In this document: piece after piece, positions 56,061 through 64,000 of the stretch
Numbering within the stretch: position 1 is the stretch's first letter
Layout: each line of letters opens with the position of its first letter
Assembly (NCBI RefSeq): GCF_000174355.1
Contig: NZ_ACIS01000005.1
Coordinates: forward strand, 186,001 to 250,000
DNA length: 64,000 nt
Source of the DNA: Pseudogulbenkiania ferrooxidans 2002
Lineage (GTDB): Bacteria; Pseudomonadota; Gammaproteobacteria; Burkholderiales; Chromobacteriaceae
Reading direction: 5' to 3'
Position numbers and translations under genes: made by a program
Notes under the pieces: generated by a model
Seen by the model: the letters and a program-made list of their open reading frames with translations, nothing else
What the model was told of the DNA's origin: nothing
Database searches by the model: none

Positions 56061-57230
56061 TCAGACCATGGTCGGGTCGGGTTCGAGGCCCATCAGCTCG
56101 CGGCCGAGGATCTGGGTGCAGACGTCGTAGTCGGTGTAGGCGTGGGCGCCGGTCATGTGCGAGTCGCGGAACAGGCGCTGCATCTCGTTACCTTCCATCC
56201 AACTGGTGGCGCCGGAGGCGCTAAACAGGCGGTCTACCGCTTCGATGCACATCTTCACCGCGTAGGCTTGGTTGGTGCGCCAGAATGCCAGCGTTTCACG
56301 GTTCGGGTACTGGTGGTGGCGGCCGTGCTCGGCGTGGTCCTGCCAGGTTTTTTCCAGGAAGGCGCGCGCGGCGGCAACCTGGTGGGTGGATTCGGCCAGA
56401 CGCATCAGCGCCGGGGTGGCGGTGCCGACGCTGGCGCCGGTGTAGGCGCGCACGCGGTTCTGGGTCTTTTCCTTGTACGCCACCAGCATGCGTTCGGCCA
56501 CGCCCAGACTGATCGCCGCGAAGCCGCTGGCGAAGTAGGGGCGGTACGGGGTGTAGTAGATGTCACTGTAGGGGTAGAGCCCGAAGCCGGAGGAGCGGCC
56601 TTCCATCATGTCCTTGGCGGCTTCGATGCGGTGGTTGGGGATGAAGGCGTTCTTGATGACCAGGGTCTTGGAGCCGCTGCTCTTCATGCCCATGGCGTAC
56701 CAGTTGTCGCGGATGTCGTAGTCGCCGCGCGGGAGTACGCCGAAGCTGTACACCAGTTCGCCTTCGGCATTCTTGCGGCGCATGCCGACGATGGCCCATT
56801 CGGCGTGGTCGCAGCCGCTGCTCCAGCCCATTTCGCCGCTCAACAGCACGCCGCCTTCCACTTCTTCGATCTGGCTGAACGGTGCGATGCTGCTGCTGGC
56901 AGTGGCGTCGGGATTTTCGCCCCAGACTTCGTCCTGCAACTTCTGCGAGAACATGGCGAGCTGATGGCTGTGGGTGCACAGCAGGCTGAAGGCCCAGGCG
57001 GTGCCACCACAGGCGCCGGCCAGAGCGGCGACGCAGTCGGCGAATTCCGGCAGCGAGATTTCCAGGCCGCCGTACTTCTTGGGCTGGAAGGCGCGGTGCA
57101 TGCCGATGCTCTTGAGCAGGGCGATGTTTTCTTCCGGCACTTTGCGTTCCTGTTCGGCGCGGTCCGCATTGGCGGCGATGGCGGGCAGGATGCGTTGCAG
57201 GTCTTCCAGGAGCGAATTTGCACTTTTCAT
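56061..57230 (-). CDS. 4-HPA 3-hydroxylase oxygenase, C2 type
   Basis: A 389-residue flavin-dependent monooxygenase of the acyl-CoA-dehydrogenase fold (DszC/HsaA/C2 group). Characteristic stretches: LKSIGMHRAFQPKKYGGLEI, ACGGTAWAFSLLCTHSHQLA, GEMGWSSGCDHAEWAIVGMR and the C-terminal FSASGATSWMEGNEMQRLFR. With the adjacent C1 reductase it would hydroxylate 4-hydroxyphenylacetate to 3,4-dihydroxyphenylacetate. It is not the HpaB type. Assignment to 4-HPA rests on the C1 pairing and the hpa genes nearby. Confidence 0.88.
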   Translation of the reverse strand: MKSANSLLEDLQRILPAIAANADRAEQERKVPEENIALLKSIGMHRAFQPKKYGGLEISLPEFADCVAALAGACGGTAWAFSLLCTHSHQLAMFSQKLQDEVWGENPDATASSSIAPFSQIEEVEGGVLLSGEMGWSSGCDHAEWAIVGMRRKNAEGELVYSFGVLPRGDYDIRDNWYAMGMKSSGSKTLVIKNAFIPNHRIEAAKDMMEGRSSGFGLYPYSDIYYTPYRPYFASGFAAISLGVAERMLVAYKEKTQNRVRAYTGASVGTATPALMRLAESTHQVAAARAFLEKTWQDHAEHGRHHQYPNRETLAFWRTNQAYAVKMCIEAVDRLFSASGATSWMEGNEMQRLFRDSHMTGAHAYTDYDVCTQILGRELMGLEPDPTMV

Positions 57231-57673
57231 CGTTATGCTTGCCTTTTTCGTGGCTGCTGGTGTATGTGAAACTCGCTCTGCCCGGATTCAACCAAGAAGG
57301 GGGTGGTGGAGCGATGTGTTCGTTTTCCCAGCGGTTTTACGGGGGCCGGCCTCAAGATTCGGCTCGGTACGGGCTAATTATGGGGAGGTGGTGAGGCAAG
57401 AGAAATGCAAGTTTCGAGTAGAGTGTTGTACTTTTCGCGTCGTCTTGAGCTGGGGCAAGGACAGGTGTCGTCATTTGTGGCTAGTGAATGCGCCTGGGCT
57501 TTCGGGAGGGGCGACGGTACGGTTTCAGCTTGGGCTGAAGGGCCTGTTCACCATGCGGCCCTTTACCTTGTTGAAGGCCGTTCAGGCTAGTTCGTGGACG
57601 GGTTTTGATCAGGCGGATGAAGGCCCGGCGGGCCTTCATCCTTGGTGGAATCAGGCGCAGCGTGGGGAGGGGG
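57231..57673. other. Intergenic with a hairpin
   Basis: About 440 bp upstream of the C2 gene. It contains an 11-bp perfect stem (GATGAAGGCCC / GGGCCTTCATC, 57616-57626 and 57630-57640). No regulator gene is present. A short frame at 57405-57590 shows no protein-like features. Confidence 0.45.
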
Positions 57674-57961
57674 CTACACGACCCGGAAAAAGTCGACCAA
57701 CTGATCGAGCCCGTTCACCGCCTGCTCGACTTGCTCAACTGCCTGGCCGACCATGGCCAGGCTGCCACTACTGGCTTCGTTCAGCCGTATCAGCTCGTCC
57801 ATCTCATTTGCAATACCGTTGGAGGAGCTGGATTGCTCTACCGAGGCCGCGGCGATATGGCTGGCCATCCTGGCTACATGGTGGCTGCTGATCTCGATAC
57901 GTTGCATGATGTCCAGCTCTGAAGTTACCGCGGCCTGTATTTGATATCGTGCACAGGCGGG
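57674..57961 (-). pseudogene. C-terminal fragment of a chemoreceptor
   Basis: About 95 codons on the minus strand open from an upstream TAA (57962-57964). The peptide IEISSHHVARMASHIAAASV, then EQSSSSNGIANEMDELIRLN and EQVEQAVNGLDQLVDFF, is the second methylation helix of an MCP. The sensor, membrane and signalling-tip regions are missing. An ATG at 57907 is fortuitous. Its place between the porin and hydroxylase genes suggests a lost 4-HPA or aromatic-acid chemoreceptor. Confidence 0.75.
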
Positions 57962-58034
57962 TTATTGCTCATTGCGGGCTCCGGGTAGGTGGGGTGGCCG
58001 GACCCAGCAGGGCCCGGCGGCAGGAGCTAAAGAG

Positions 58035-59222
58035 TTAGAAGCTATGACGCAAGCCAAGCGCGATACCGCGCGGGGAGGCACCAGCGTCCACACCGCCCAC
58101 GCTACTGAAGCCGAAGTCGTACGAGGCGTTGTCCCGGTTCCAGATCTGCGAGTAGATCGCCTTCAGCGTGGTGCGCTTGGACAGGTCGTACTCGTAGCCG
58201 AGTTCGAAATGGCGCGCCTGCGATTGGGCGGCACCCGCGTAGGACACCCCTTGCAACTTGCCGGCCTGGCCGTACTGGGTGATCACACGGCCCTGGTAAC
58301 CGGTACTGATCACGGCCTGGGCGTACCAGACGTTTTGACTCAGGCTGCTGCCTTGGTAAGCCGCTGCGGCGGTGGGGGTGAGCCTGCCGACCGTGTGGTC
58401 GAACAGCAGTCCGATGCGACTGGCGTTGCCGAACACATAGTAACCACCGGCGCGCGCGTTCCACACTTTCTGGAACTGGCTGACGTTGGTCGGCGCATCG
58501 TCGATGCCGGTGTCGATCCCTTCGTATGCTCCGGTCAGCATCCACGGGCCGCCGCGGTAGGTCAGGCCTAAATCGAACACACTCGGCGCATGCGAAGCAA
58601 TGGCCGAGCGGGTTTCCACGGCGTCATAGCCTACACTGGCGGTCAGTCCGTTCCAGTTCGGGCTGGTGTACAGCAATGCGTTCTTGCGGCGGGTATCGAA
58701 CGGACTGGTGCGCACCAGCGTGTTGCCGTTGCCATCGGCCGGAATGGCGCTGCCGAAAGTCTTGAGCAGCGGGTCCGCCGCCAGCGTGTTGCCGAGTTTG
58801 CCGAGCAGCGCACCGGACATGCCGATGCCGGTGTTGCCCTGATTGACGTCCAGCATGCCCGCCACCGCCCGTGTGGGCGGGCTGATCAGACCGGCCTGGA
58901 TGCTACCCGCCGGGGAGGCCAGGCCGATGAAAGAGTCACGCGTGCCGAAGGTGGCGTAAGAAGGGGCGCTATCGACCCAGATGTTGCTCTCTATCTGCCA
59001 GAACGCCTTGAGGCCGTTGCCGAGGTCTTCCTTGCCCTTGAAGCCGATGAGCGAACTGTCCGAGCTGATGCGGTTGGTGCTGGGGACGTCGTGGCCGTTG
59101 CGGGCGCCGGTAGCGCGTACCGATTCGAAGGTCTCGTCGATGGTGCCGTAGAGGGTGACGTCGGCCTTGGCGGCCAGCGGGGCGAGCAGGGCGAACGCGG
59201 CCAAGGTGGTCTTCTTGTTCAT
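58035..59222 (-). CDS. Gram-negative porin
   Basis: A 395-residue outer-membrane porin; the ATG at 59222 has CTGGAGAAA upstream. The signal peptide ends LAAKA-DVT, and the mature chain opens DVTLYGTIDETFESV, the betaproteobacterial porin start. Internal landmarks are SLIGFKGKEDLGNGLKAFWQ and RDSFIGLASPAGSIQAGL. It closes with the obligatory terminal Phe (ALGLRHSF). Its location in the 4-HPA cluster suggests aromatic-acid uptake, though porins are usually broad. Confidence 0.93.
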   Translation of the reverse strand: MNKKTTLAAFALLAPLAAKADVTLYGTIDETFESVRATGARNGHDVPSTNRISSDSSLIGFKGKEDLGNGLKAFWQIESNIWVDSAPSYATFGTRDSFIGLASPAGSIQAGLISPPTRAVAGMLDVNQGNTGIGMSGALLGKLGNTLAADPLLKTFGSAIPADGNGNTLVRTSPFDTRRKNALLYTSPNWNGLTASVGYDAVETRSAIASHAPSVFDLGLTYRGGPWMLTGAYEGIDTGIDDAPTNVSQFQKVWNARAGGYYVFGNASRIGLLFDHTVGRLTPTAAAAYQGSSLSQNVWYAQAVISTGYQGRVITQYGQAGKLQGVSYAGAAQSQARHFELGYEYDLSKRTTLKAIYSQIWNRDNASYDFGFSSVGGVDAGASPRGIALGLRHSF

Positions 59223-59339
59223 TTTGGTTTCTCCAGTGTTGTTGGTGTGCACGCCTGCGATGGGCGTGCGCATCCGCGGGGCTCCCCTGCATGGGAGCTC
59301 CGGCGAATCGGTTTTTATGGAGGTGGATTTGGGAGGGGC

Positions 59340-60677
59340 TTAGGCGCGCACGCTCTTGCCCATCGGGATCAGCAGAATGATCACGGCGCCGATCACCAGT
59401 GCGGCCACTGCATACAGCAGGCCGGAGGTGAAGCTGTGCGTCATGTCCTTGAGCCAGCCGACCACCACCGAGCTCAGGGCCGAGCCGATGTTGCCGGTGG
59501 CGTTGATCAGTGCGATGCCGATGGCCTTGGCTTTATTCGACAGCGTGGCGTCCGGGGTGGTCCAGAAGATGGTCATGGCGGTGAACGAACCGGCAGACGC
59601 CATCACGATGCCGATCAGGCGCACTACCGAACCATCGCCGTAGGCGGTGATCAGCCAGCCAGCAGCGGCGAACAGCATCGGCAGCGCGGTGTGCCACTTA
59701 CGCTCCTGCTTACGGTCGGAGCGGGCGCCCCACCACAGCATGAGCAGGATGGTCCCCACCTGCGGGATCGCGGCCAGGATGCCGATAGTGGCGTTGCTGC
59801 TGCCGACGTTGAAGCTCTTGACGATCTGCGGCACCCAGATGTTGACCATGCTGAGCGTGTTCACCAGGCAGAAGTAGGCGAAGGCGAATTTCAGCACGGT
59901 GGGCTGGAGCAGTTCGCGCAGCATACCGCCGTGTTGCGTGGCCGGCTGGTGTTGCTCGGCCTCCAGCATGCGCGCCAGGCAGGCCTTTTCTTCCGCCGTC
60001 AGCCATTTGGCCTTGGCCGGGGTGTCGTCCAGGTAGAACCACACGGCGATGCCGAGCAGAGCCGAGGGCAGTCCTTCGACCAGGAACAGCCATTGCCAGC
60101 CGGCCAGGTTCCAGGTGCCGTTCAGCTCCAGCAGGTAGCCGGACACCACCGAGCCGAGCGCTGCCGTCACTGGCATGGCGATCATGAACAGCGCGTTGGC
60201 GCGGGCGCGGTACACGCGTGGGAACCAGAAGGTCAGGTAGACCAGCATGCCGGGCAGGAAGCCAGCCTCGGTGACGCCGACCAGCGCACGCAAGATATAG
60301 AGGCTGTTTGCATCATGCGCGAACATGGTGGCGGTGGAGGCGATGCCCCAGGCCACCATGATGCAGGCCATCCAACGGCGGGCACCGATACGGCTCAGCA
60401 TCACATTGCTCGGGATGCCGCACAGCACGTAGGTGATGTAGAAGATGGTGGCGGCAAAACCGAACATCGTCGCCGTCAGGTTCAGGCTTTTCGCCATGGT
60501 AAGGCCGGCGAAGCCAATGTTGATGCGGTCAAGGAACGAGAAGACGAACAGGACGAACAGGAACCAGATCAGGCGGCTTGAAACTTTCTTGATGACATGC
60601 TGTTCCTGCTCGTTGCGCGAAGTGCTCACGGCAAGGGGCGCATCGATGGGATACGCGGCGGATTTTTCCATGTGCAT
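59340..60677 (-). CDS. MFS aromatic-acid permease (HpaX-like)
   Basis: A 445-residue, 12-span major facilitator of the anion:cation symporter group; start ATG 60677 behind GGAGGAGA. Conserved: SFLDRINIGFAGLTMAKSLN in the first helices, the GIPSNVMLSRIGARRWMACI loop (ACS signature) and GVTEAGFLPGMLVYLTFWFP. It ends in PMGKSVRA. The genomic context fits 4-hydroxyphenylacetate uptake like E. coli HpaX. Related transporters carry other organic acids, so substrate is inferred. Confidence 0.88.
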   Translation of the reverse strand: MHMEKSAAYPIDAPLAVSTSRNEQEQHVIKKVSSRLIWFLFVLFVFSFLDRINIGFAGLTMAKSLNLTATMFGFAATIFYITYVLCGIPSNVMLSRIGARRWMACIMVAWGIASTATMFAHDANSLYILRALVGVTEAGFLPGMLVYLTFWFPRVYRARANALFMIAMPVTAALGSVVSGYLLELNGTWNLAGWQWLFLVEGLPSALLGIAVWFYLDDTPAKAKWLTAEEKACLARMLEAEQHQPATQHGGMLRELLQPTVLKFAFAYFCLVNTLSMVNIWVPQIVKSFNVGSSNATIGILAAIPQVGTILLMLWWGARSDRKQERKWHTALPMLFAAAGWLITAYGDGSVVRLIGIVMASAGSFTAMTIFWTTPDATLSNKAKAIGIALINATGNIGSALSSVVVGWLKDMTHSFTSGLLYAVAALVIGAVIILLIPMGKSVRA

Positions 60678-60943
60678 GAGGTTCTCCTCCGTGGTCGGTC
60701 GGTCGTTTGCCGGACTCGCTCACGTCTCAGTGGTTGATATCGGCGCGCTCTATGGCGCGTTGTAGCTCGATGGGTATGTTTTTATTGCTCATGGGTAGTG
60801 CATTTGACGGGCGTGTGGGTGGTGGCTCTCCTTTGCTGATTTCGCTTCGAGCGATGGCTGAAAATGAATATATTAAGTTTCTGCTGCGGGCTGGCCTCGA
60901 TAAAGGTTTGCCCAGACCGCCATTTAGGTTTCAAGCGGAGGGA
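60678..60943. other. Intergenic, permease promoter expected
   Basis: About 265 bp between the hpaI terminator and the permease start. No gene or clear promoter motif is recognised. Confidence 0.35.
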
Positions 60944-60971
60944 AAAAACGCGCCAGCCTCACGGCTGGCGC
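60942..60971 (-). terminator. Terminator of the hpaH-hpaI operon
   Basis: GCGCCAGCC / GGCTGGCGC (60950-60958, 60963-60971), 4-nt loop. On the minus strand it is followed by GTTTTTTCC. Confidence 0.85.
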
Positions 60972-60986
60972 TAACCGGGACAGTGC

Positions 60987-61790
60987 TCAGTACACGCCGG
61001 ACGAACCGGCGGGGGTCGCCGGTGCGCTCTTGAAGCGCGCGGCCAGCGTTTCGGCGCTACGGGCGAGCAGGGTGGTGTCGACCCCGACCGCGACGAACTG
61101 GGCGCCCAGCTCGATATAGCGTTTGGCCAGCTTCTCGTCGGCCATCAGGATGCCTGGCGCCTTGCCGTGGGCACGGATACGGCGGATGGCGTCCTCGATC
61201 GCCGCCTGGACTTCCGGGTGCGTCGGCTGGCCGATGTAGCCCAGGTCGGCGCTCAAATCGGCGGGGCCGATGAACACGCCGTCCACGCCCTCGGTGGCGG
61301 CAATGGCGTCGAGGTTGTCCAGCCCCTGCCGGGTTTCGATCTGCACCAGGACGCAGATTTCCTGTTCGGCGGTTTTCAAATAATCGGGGATGCGGTTCCA
61401 GCGCGAGGCGCGCGCCAAGGCGCTGCCGACGCCGCGGATACCGTTGGGTGGATAGCGCGTGGCGGCTACCGCCTGCGCGGCTTCCTCGGCGGTCTGCACC
61501 ATCGGCAGCAGCAGCGTCTGCGCACCGATGTCGAGGATCTGCTTGATGCGCACCGGGTCGTTCCATACCGGGCGCAAGATGGGGTGCGAGGGGTAAGGGG
61601 CGATGGCCTGCAGCTGTGCCAGCATGCTCTGCAGCTCGTTGGGCGCGTGTTCGCCGTCGATCAAGAGCCAGTCGAAGCCGGCGCCGGCCAGCAGCTCGGC
61701 GCTATAGGCGTCGGCGAGGCCGAGCCACAGGCCGATCTGCACCTGGCCGGCCTTGAACGCGGCCTTGAATGGGTTGGTGGGGAGGTGCAT
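60987..61790 (-). CDS. hpaI: 4-hydroxy-2-oxoheptanedioate aldolase HpaI
   Basis: A 267-residue class II aldolase from ATG 61790 (AAGGAGA upstream). Family motifs: [47 protein letters not shown] and [15 protein letters not shown] with the metal-binding Glu/Asp. It splits 4-hydroxy-2-oxoheptanedioate into pyruvate and succinic semialdehyde, the last carbon-cleaving step of the homoprotocatechuate meta pathway. It begins 11 nt after the hpaH stop. Confidence 0.95.
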   Translation of the reverse strand: MHLPTNPFKAAFKAGQVQIGLWLGLADAYSAELLAGAGFDWLLIDGEHAPNELQSMLAQLQAIAPYPSHPILRPVWNDPVRIKQILDIGAQTLLLPMVQTAEEAAQAVAATRYPPNGIRGVGSALARASRWNRIPDYLKTAEQEICVLVQIETRQGLDNLDAIAATEGVDGVFIGPADLSADLGYIGQPTHPEVQAAIEDAIRRIRAHGKAPGILMADEKLAKRYIELGAQFVAVGVDTTLLARSAETLAARFKSAPATPAGSSGVY

Positions 61791-61801
61791 GTGCGTCTCC
61801 T

Positions 61802-62605
61802 TTAGATGAAGCGGCAGCTGATGACGCCGAGTGGGCCGTAATCGACATGGAAGGTGTCGCCAGGGCGCGCCGGCACCGGGCGCGTGAACGAGCCGCCCAG
61901 GATCACCTGGCCTGGCTTGAGCGAGACGTCGAACGGCGCCAGCTTGTTCGCGAGCCAAGCCACGCCGTTGGCCGGGTGGTTGAGCACGGCAGCGGCGACG
62001 CCGGACTCCTCGATCACGCCGTTGCGGTACATCAGCGCCGAGACCCAGCGCAGGTCCAGCTCGGACGGTTTGACCGGGCGGCCTCCCATCACCACGCCGG
62101 CGTTGGCAGCGTTGTCGGAGATGGTGTCGAACACCTTGCGCGGGCGGCCGCTTTCCGGGTCGATGGACTGGCTGCGCGCATCGATGATCTCCAGCGCCGG
62201 GATCACGTATTCGGTGGCGTTGTAGACGTCGAACAGTGTGACGTTGGGGCCTTTCAGTTCCTTGCCGAGGATGAAGGCGAGTTCGACTTCGACGCGCGGC
62301 ACGATGAAGCGGCTGGTGGGGATGTCGGAGCCGTCGTTGAAGAACATGTCGTCGAGCAGGGTGCCGTAGTCCGGCTCGTCGATCTGCGACGACATCTGCA
62401 TCGCGCGCGAGGTCAGGCCGATCTTATGGCCTTTGATGGTGCGGCCTTCGGCTACCTTCATGTCGACCCAGGTGCGCTGGATGGCATACGCATCCTCGAT
62501 GGTGATCTCGGGGTAGTCGAGCGAGATCTGTCGGATTTGTACGCGGTCTTTCTCGGCCTGGTGAAGGCGGCGCGCGGTCTGGTCGATGATGTCTTGGTTC
62601 AGCAT
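61802..62605 (-). CDS. hpaH: 2-oxo-hepta-3-ene-1,7-dioate hydratase HpaH
   Basis: A 267-residue hydratase of the HpaH/MhpD family: [49 protein letters not shown], then [16 protein letters not shown]. It hydrates the heptene-dioate intermediate to the HpaI substrate. It lies 14 nt downstream of the dehydrogenase gene and 11 nt upstream of hpaI, a tight operon. Confidence 0.95.
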   Translation of the reverse strand: MLNQDIIDQTARRLHQAEKDRVQIRQISLDYPEITIEDAYAIQRTWVDMKVAEGRTIKGHKIGLTSRAMQMSSQIDEPDYGTLLDDMFFNDGSDIPTSRFIVPRVEVELAFILGKELKGPNVTLFDVYNATEYVIPALEIIDARSQSIDPESGRPRKVFDTISDNAANAGVVMGGRPVKPSELDLRWVSALMYRNGVIEESGVAAAVLNHPANGVAWLANKLAPFDVSLKPGQVILGGSFTRPVPARPGDTFHVDYGPLGVISCRFI

Positions 62606-62619
62606 GGTGGGTGTCTCCG

Positions 62620-64000
62620 TTAACTATTCAGACCGCCGAAGCACAGATATTTGATTTCCATGAAGTCATCGAGGCCGTACTTGGAGCCTTCGCGTCCCAG
62701 CCCTGATTCCTTGATGCCGCCGAATGGCGCCACCTCGGTGGAGATGATCCCTTCGTTGATGCCGACCATGCCGGCTTCGATGGCTTCGGCCACGCGCCAG
62801 ATGCGGCCGATGTCGCGGCTGTAGAAGTAGGCGGCGAGGCCGAACTCGGTGGCGTTGGCGAGGCGGATCGCCTCGGCTTCATCCTTAAAACGGAAAAGTG
62901 GGGCGAGCGGGCCGAAGGTTTCCTCGCGGGCCACCAGCATGTCTTCGGTGACGTCGGCCAGTACCGTCGGCTGGTAGAAGTTGCCGCCGAGCGGGTGGGG
63001 CTCGCCGCCGGTGATGACTTGCGCGCCCTTGCTCACGGCGTCGGCGACGTGCTCGGCGACCTTGGCCACGGCCTTGTCGTTGATCAGCGGGCCTTGCTGC
63101 ACGTTGCCGCTGGTGGCGGCACCGACCTGCATCTGGCGTACGGCGGCGGCCAGTTTCTCGGCAAAGGCATCGTAGACTCCGTCCTGGACCAGCAGGCGGT
63201 TGGCGCAGACGCAGGTCTGGCCGGTGTTGCGGAACTTGGAGGCGAGCGCGCCCTGTACGGCGGCGTCCAGATCGGCGTCGTCGAATACGATGAACGGTGC
63301 GTTGCCGCCCAGTTCCAGCCCCAGTTTTTTCACGGTGCCGGCGCATTGCTCCATCAGCAGCTTGCCGATGCGGGTGGAGCCGGTGAAGCTGAGCTTGCGC
63401 ACCGCCGGGTGGCGGGTGAGTTCGCCGCCGATTTCGGAGGCGCGGTTGCCGGTGACGACGTTATAGACGCCCTTGGGGACGCCGGCGCGTTCGGCCAGCA
63501 CTGCCAGCGCCAACGCAGAGAGCGGGGTCTCGGCCGCCGGTTTGACCACCACGGTGCAGCCAGCCGCCAAGGCGGGACCGACCTTGCGCGTGATCATGGC
63601 GTTGGGGAAGTTCCACGGCGTGATCGCCGCCACCACGCCGATGGGCTGTTTGATCGTTACCAGGCGCTTGTCGGCGGCGGTGCTGGGGATGACATCACCG
63701 TAGGCGCGCTTGGCTTCTTCGGCGAACCACTCGATGAAGCTCGCGCCGTAGGCGATCTCGCCGCGGCTTTCCGGCAGCGGCTTGCCTTGTTCCAAGCTGA
63801 GAATCAGCGCCAGGTCTTCCTGGTTCTGCATGATGAGGTCGAACCAGCGGCGCAGTATGGCCGAGCGCGCCTTGGCGGTCTGGGCGCGCCAAGCCGGTAG
63901 CGTCGCTTCGGCGGCTTCGATGGCGCGGCGGGTTTCTGCGACGCCGAGTGCGGCGACTTGGGCCAGCGCCTCGCCGTCGGCGGGGTTGGTCACGGCGAAG
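62620..64000 (-). CDS. gabD: Succinate-semialdehyde dehydrogenase (5' end outside window)
   Basis: About 460 C-terminal codons of an aldehyde dehydrogenase; the frame is open to the end of the window ([11 protein letters not shown]), so the N-terminal 25 or so residues are missing. GabD-type features: [31 protein letters not shown], catalytic Glu in [14 protein letters not shown] and nucleophile Cys in [13 protein letters not shown], and the end [20 protein letters not shown]. It would oxidise the succinic semialdehyde released by HpaI to succinate. Being first of the visible operon, further hpa genes are expected upstream. Confidence 0.92.
   Translation of the reverse strand, partial: FAVTNPADGEALAQVAALGVAETRRAIEAAEATLPAWRAQTAKARSAILRRWFDLIMQNQEDLALILSLEQGKPLPESRGEIAYGASFIEWFAEEAKRAYGDVIPSTAADKRLVTIKQPIGVVAAITPWNFPNAMITRKVGPALAAGCTVVVKPAAETPLSALALAVLAERAGVPKGVYNVVTGNRASEIGGELTRHPAVRKLSFTGSTRIGKLLMEQCAGTVKKLGLELGGNAPFIVFDDADLDAAVQGALASKFRNTGQTCVCANRLLVQDGVYDAFAEKLAAAVRQMQVGAATSGNVQQGPLINDKAVAKVAEHVADAVSKGAQVITGGEPHPLGGNFYQPTVLADVTEDMLVAREETFGPLAPLFRFKDEAEAIRLANATEFGLAAYFYSRDIGRIWRVAEAIEAGMVGINEGIISTEVAPFGGIKESGLGREGSKYGLDDFMEIKYLCFGGLNS

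Noticed and set aside
57405-57590. Small frame upstream of the C2 hydroxylase gene
   Set aside because: No ribosome-binding site and no protein-like composition.

Overview
The window is GC-rich (well over 60% by eye), densely coded proteobacterial chromosome. Gene content points to a betaproteobacterium of the order Neisseriales, probably close to Chromobacteriaceae: ComL-type bamD divergent from rluD, an sbcDC pair, trpG-trpD-algC-prmB order, class Ia nrdA/nrdB, and HPF, PolX and P-II proteins of betaproteobacterial style. This placement rests on family recognition, not on a database search. There is no rRNA, CRISPR array or intact prophage.

Layout. 0.1-9.3 kb: tRNA-Tyr, a SYLF lipoprotein, a lemA/TPM operon, a neurotransmitter:sodium symporter, two L,D-transpeptidases whose start codons abut, an OprI/Lpp-like lipoprotein ending in lysine, and a PhoD-like phosphatase. 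9.6-19.9 kb: a MASE4-type chemoreceptor, polX with an HPF/cold-shock fusion, a FIST (NosP-like) sensor overlapping a histidine kinase, a solute-binding protein, a secreted protein, and a cytochrome b562/b561 pair. 20.1-27.1 kb: sbcDC, an RlmN-like methyltransferase and small lipoproteins. 27.2-28.8 kb: a visibly AT-rich island with an alarmone synthetase and a small orphan gene. 28.8-34 kb: nrdB and nrdA, separated by a lipoprotein gene bracketed by mirrored inverted repeats, with an NrdR box upstream of nrdA. 34.2-41.4 kb: pgeF-rluD, bamD, pgaBCD (no pgaA here) and a P-II gene. 41.6-54 kb: purL, argP, a globin-coupled GAF-GGDEF-EAL protein, argO, prmB, algC and trpDG. 54.0-54.9 kb: a mobile-element scar (frameshifted AlpA-type regulator, truncated ORF, solitary IS3-type end). 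55-64 kb: 4-hydroxyphenylacetate (4-HPA) catabolism.

How the genes work together. The right end encodes a peripheral and lower 4-HPA pathway: porin and MFS permease for entry, a two-component C1/C2 hydroxylase forming homoprotocatechuate, then HpaH and HpaI, and a succinate-semialdehyde dehydrogenase converting the HpaI product to succinate. The ring-cleavage and isomerase genes (hpaDEGF) are not in view and probably lie beyond base 64000. Several genes concern sessile life and signalling: pgaBCD exopolysaccharide synthesis, the heme-globin c-di-GMP phosphodiesterase and the FIST/kinase pair. The transpeptidases with the OprI-like lipoprotein suggest envelope tethering.

The most unusual signal is a dispersed 12-mer, CTTCGGCCAACC, found at five loci. 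At three of them it forms near-perfect inverted pairs, and one copy lies inside sbcC. This resembles how DNA-uptake sequences are arranged in Neisseriaceae, but the motif is different.
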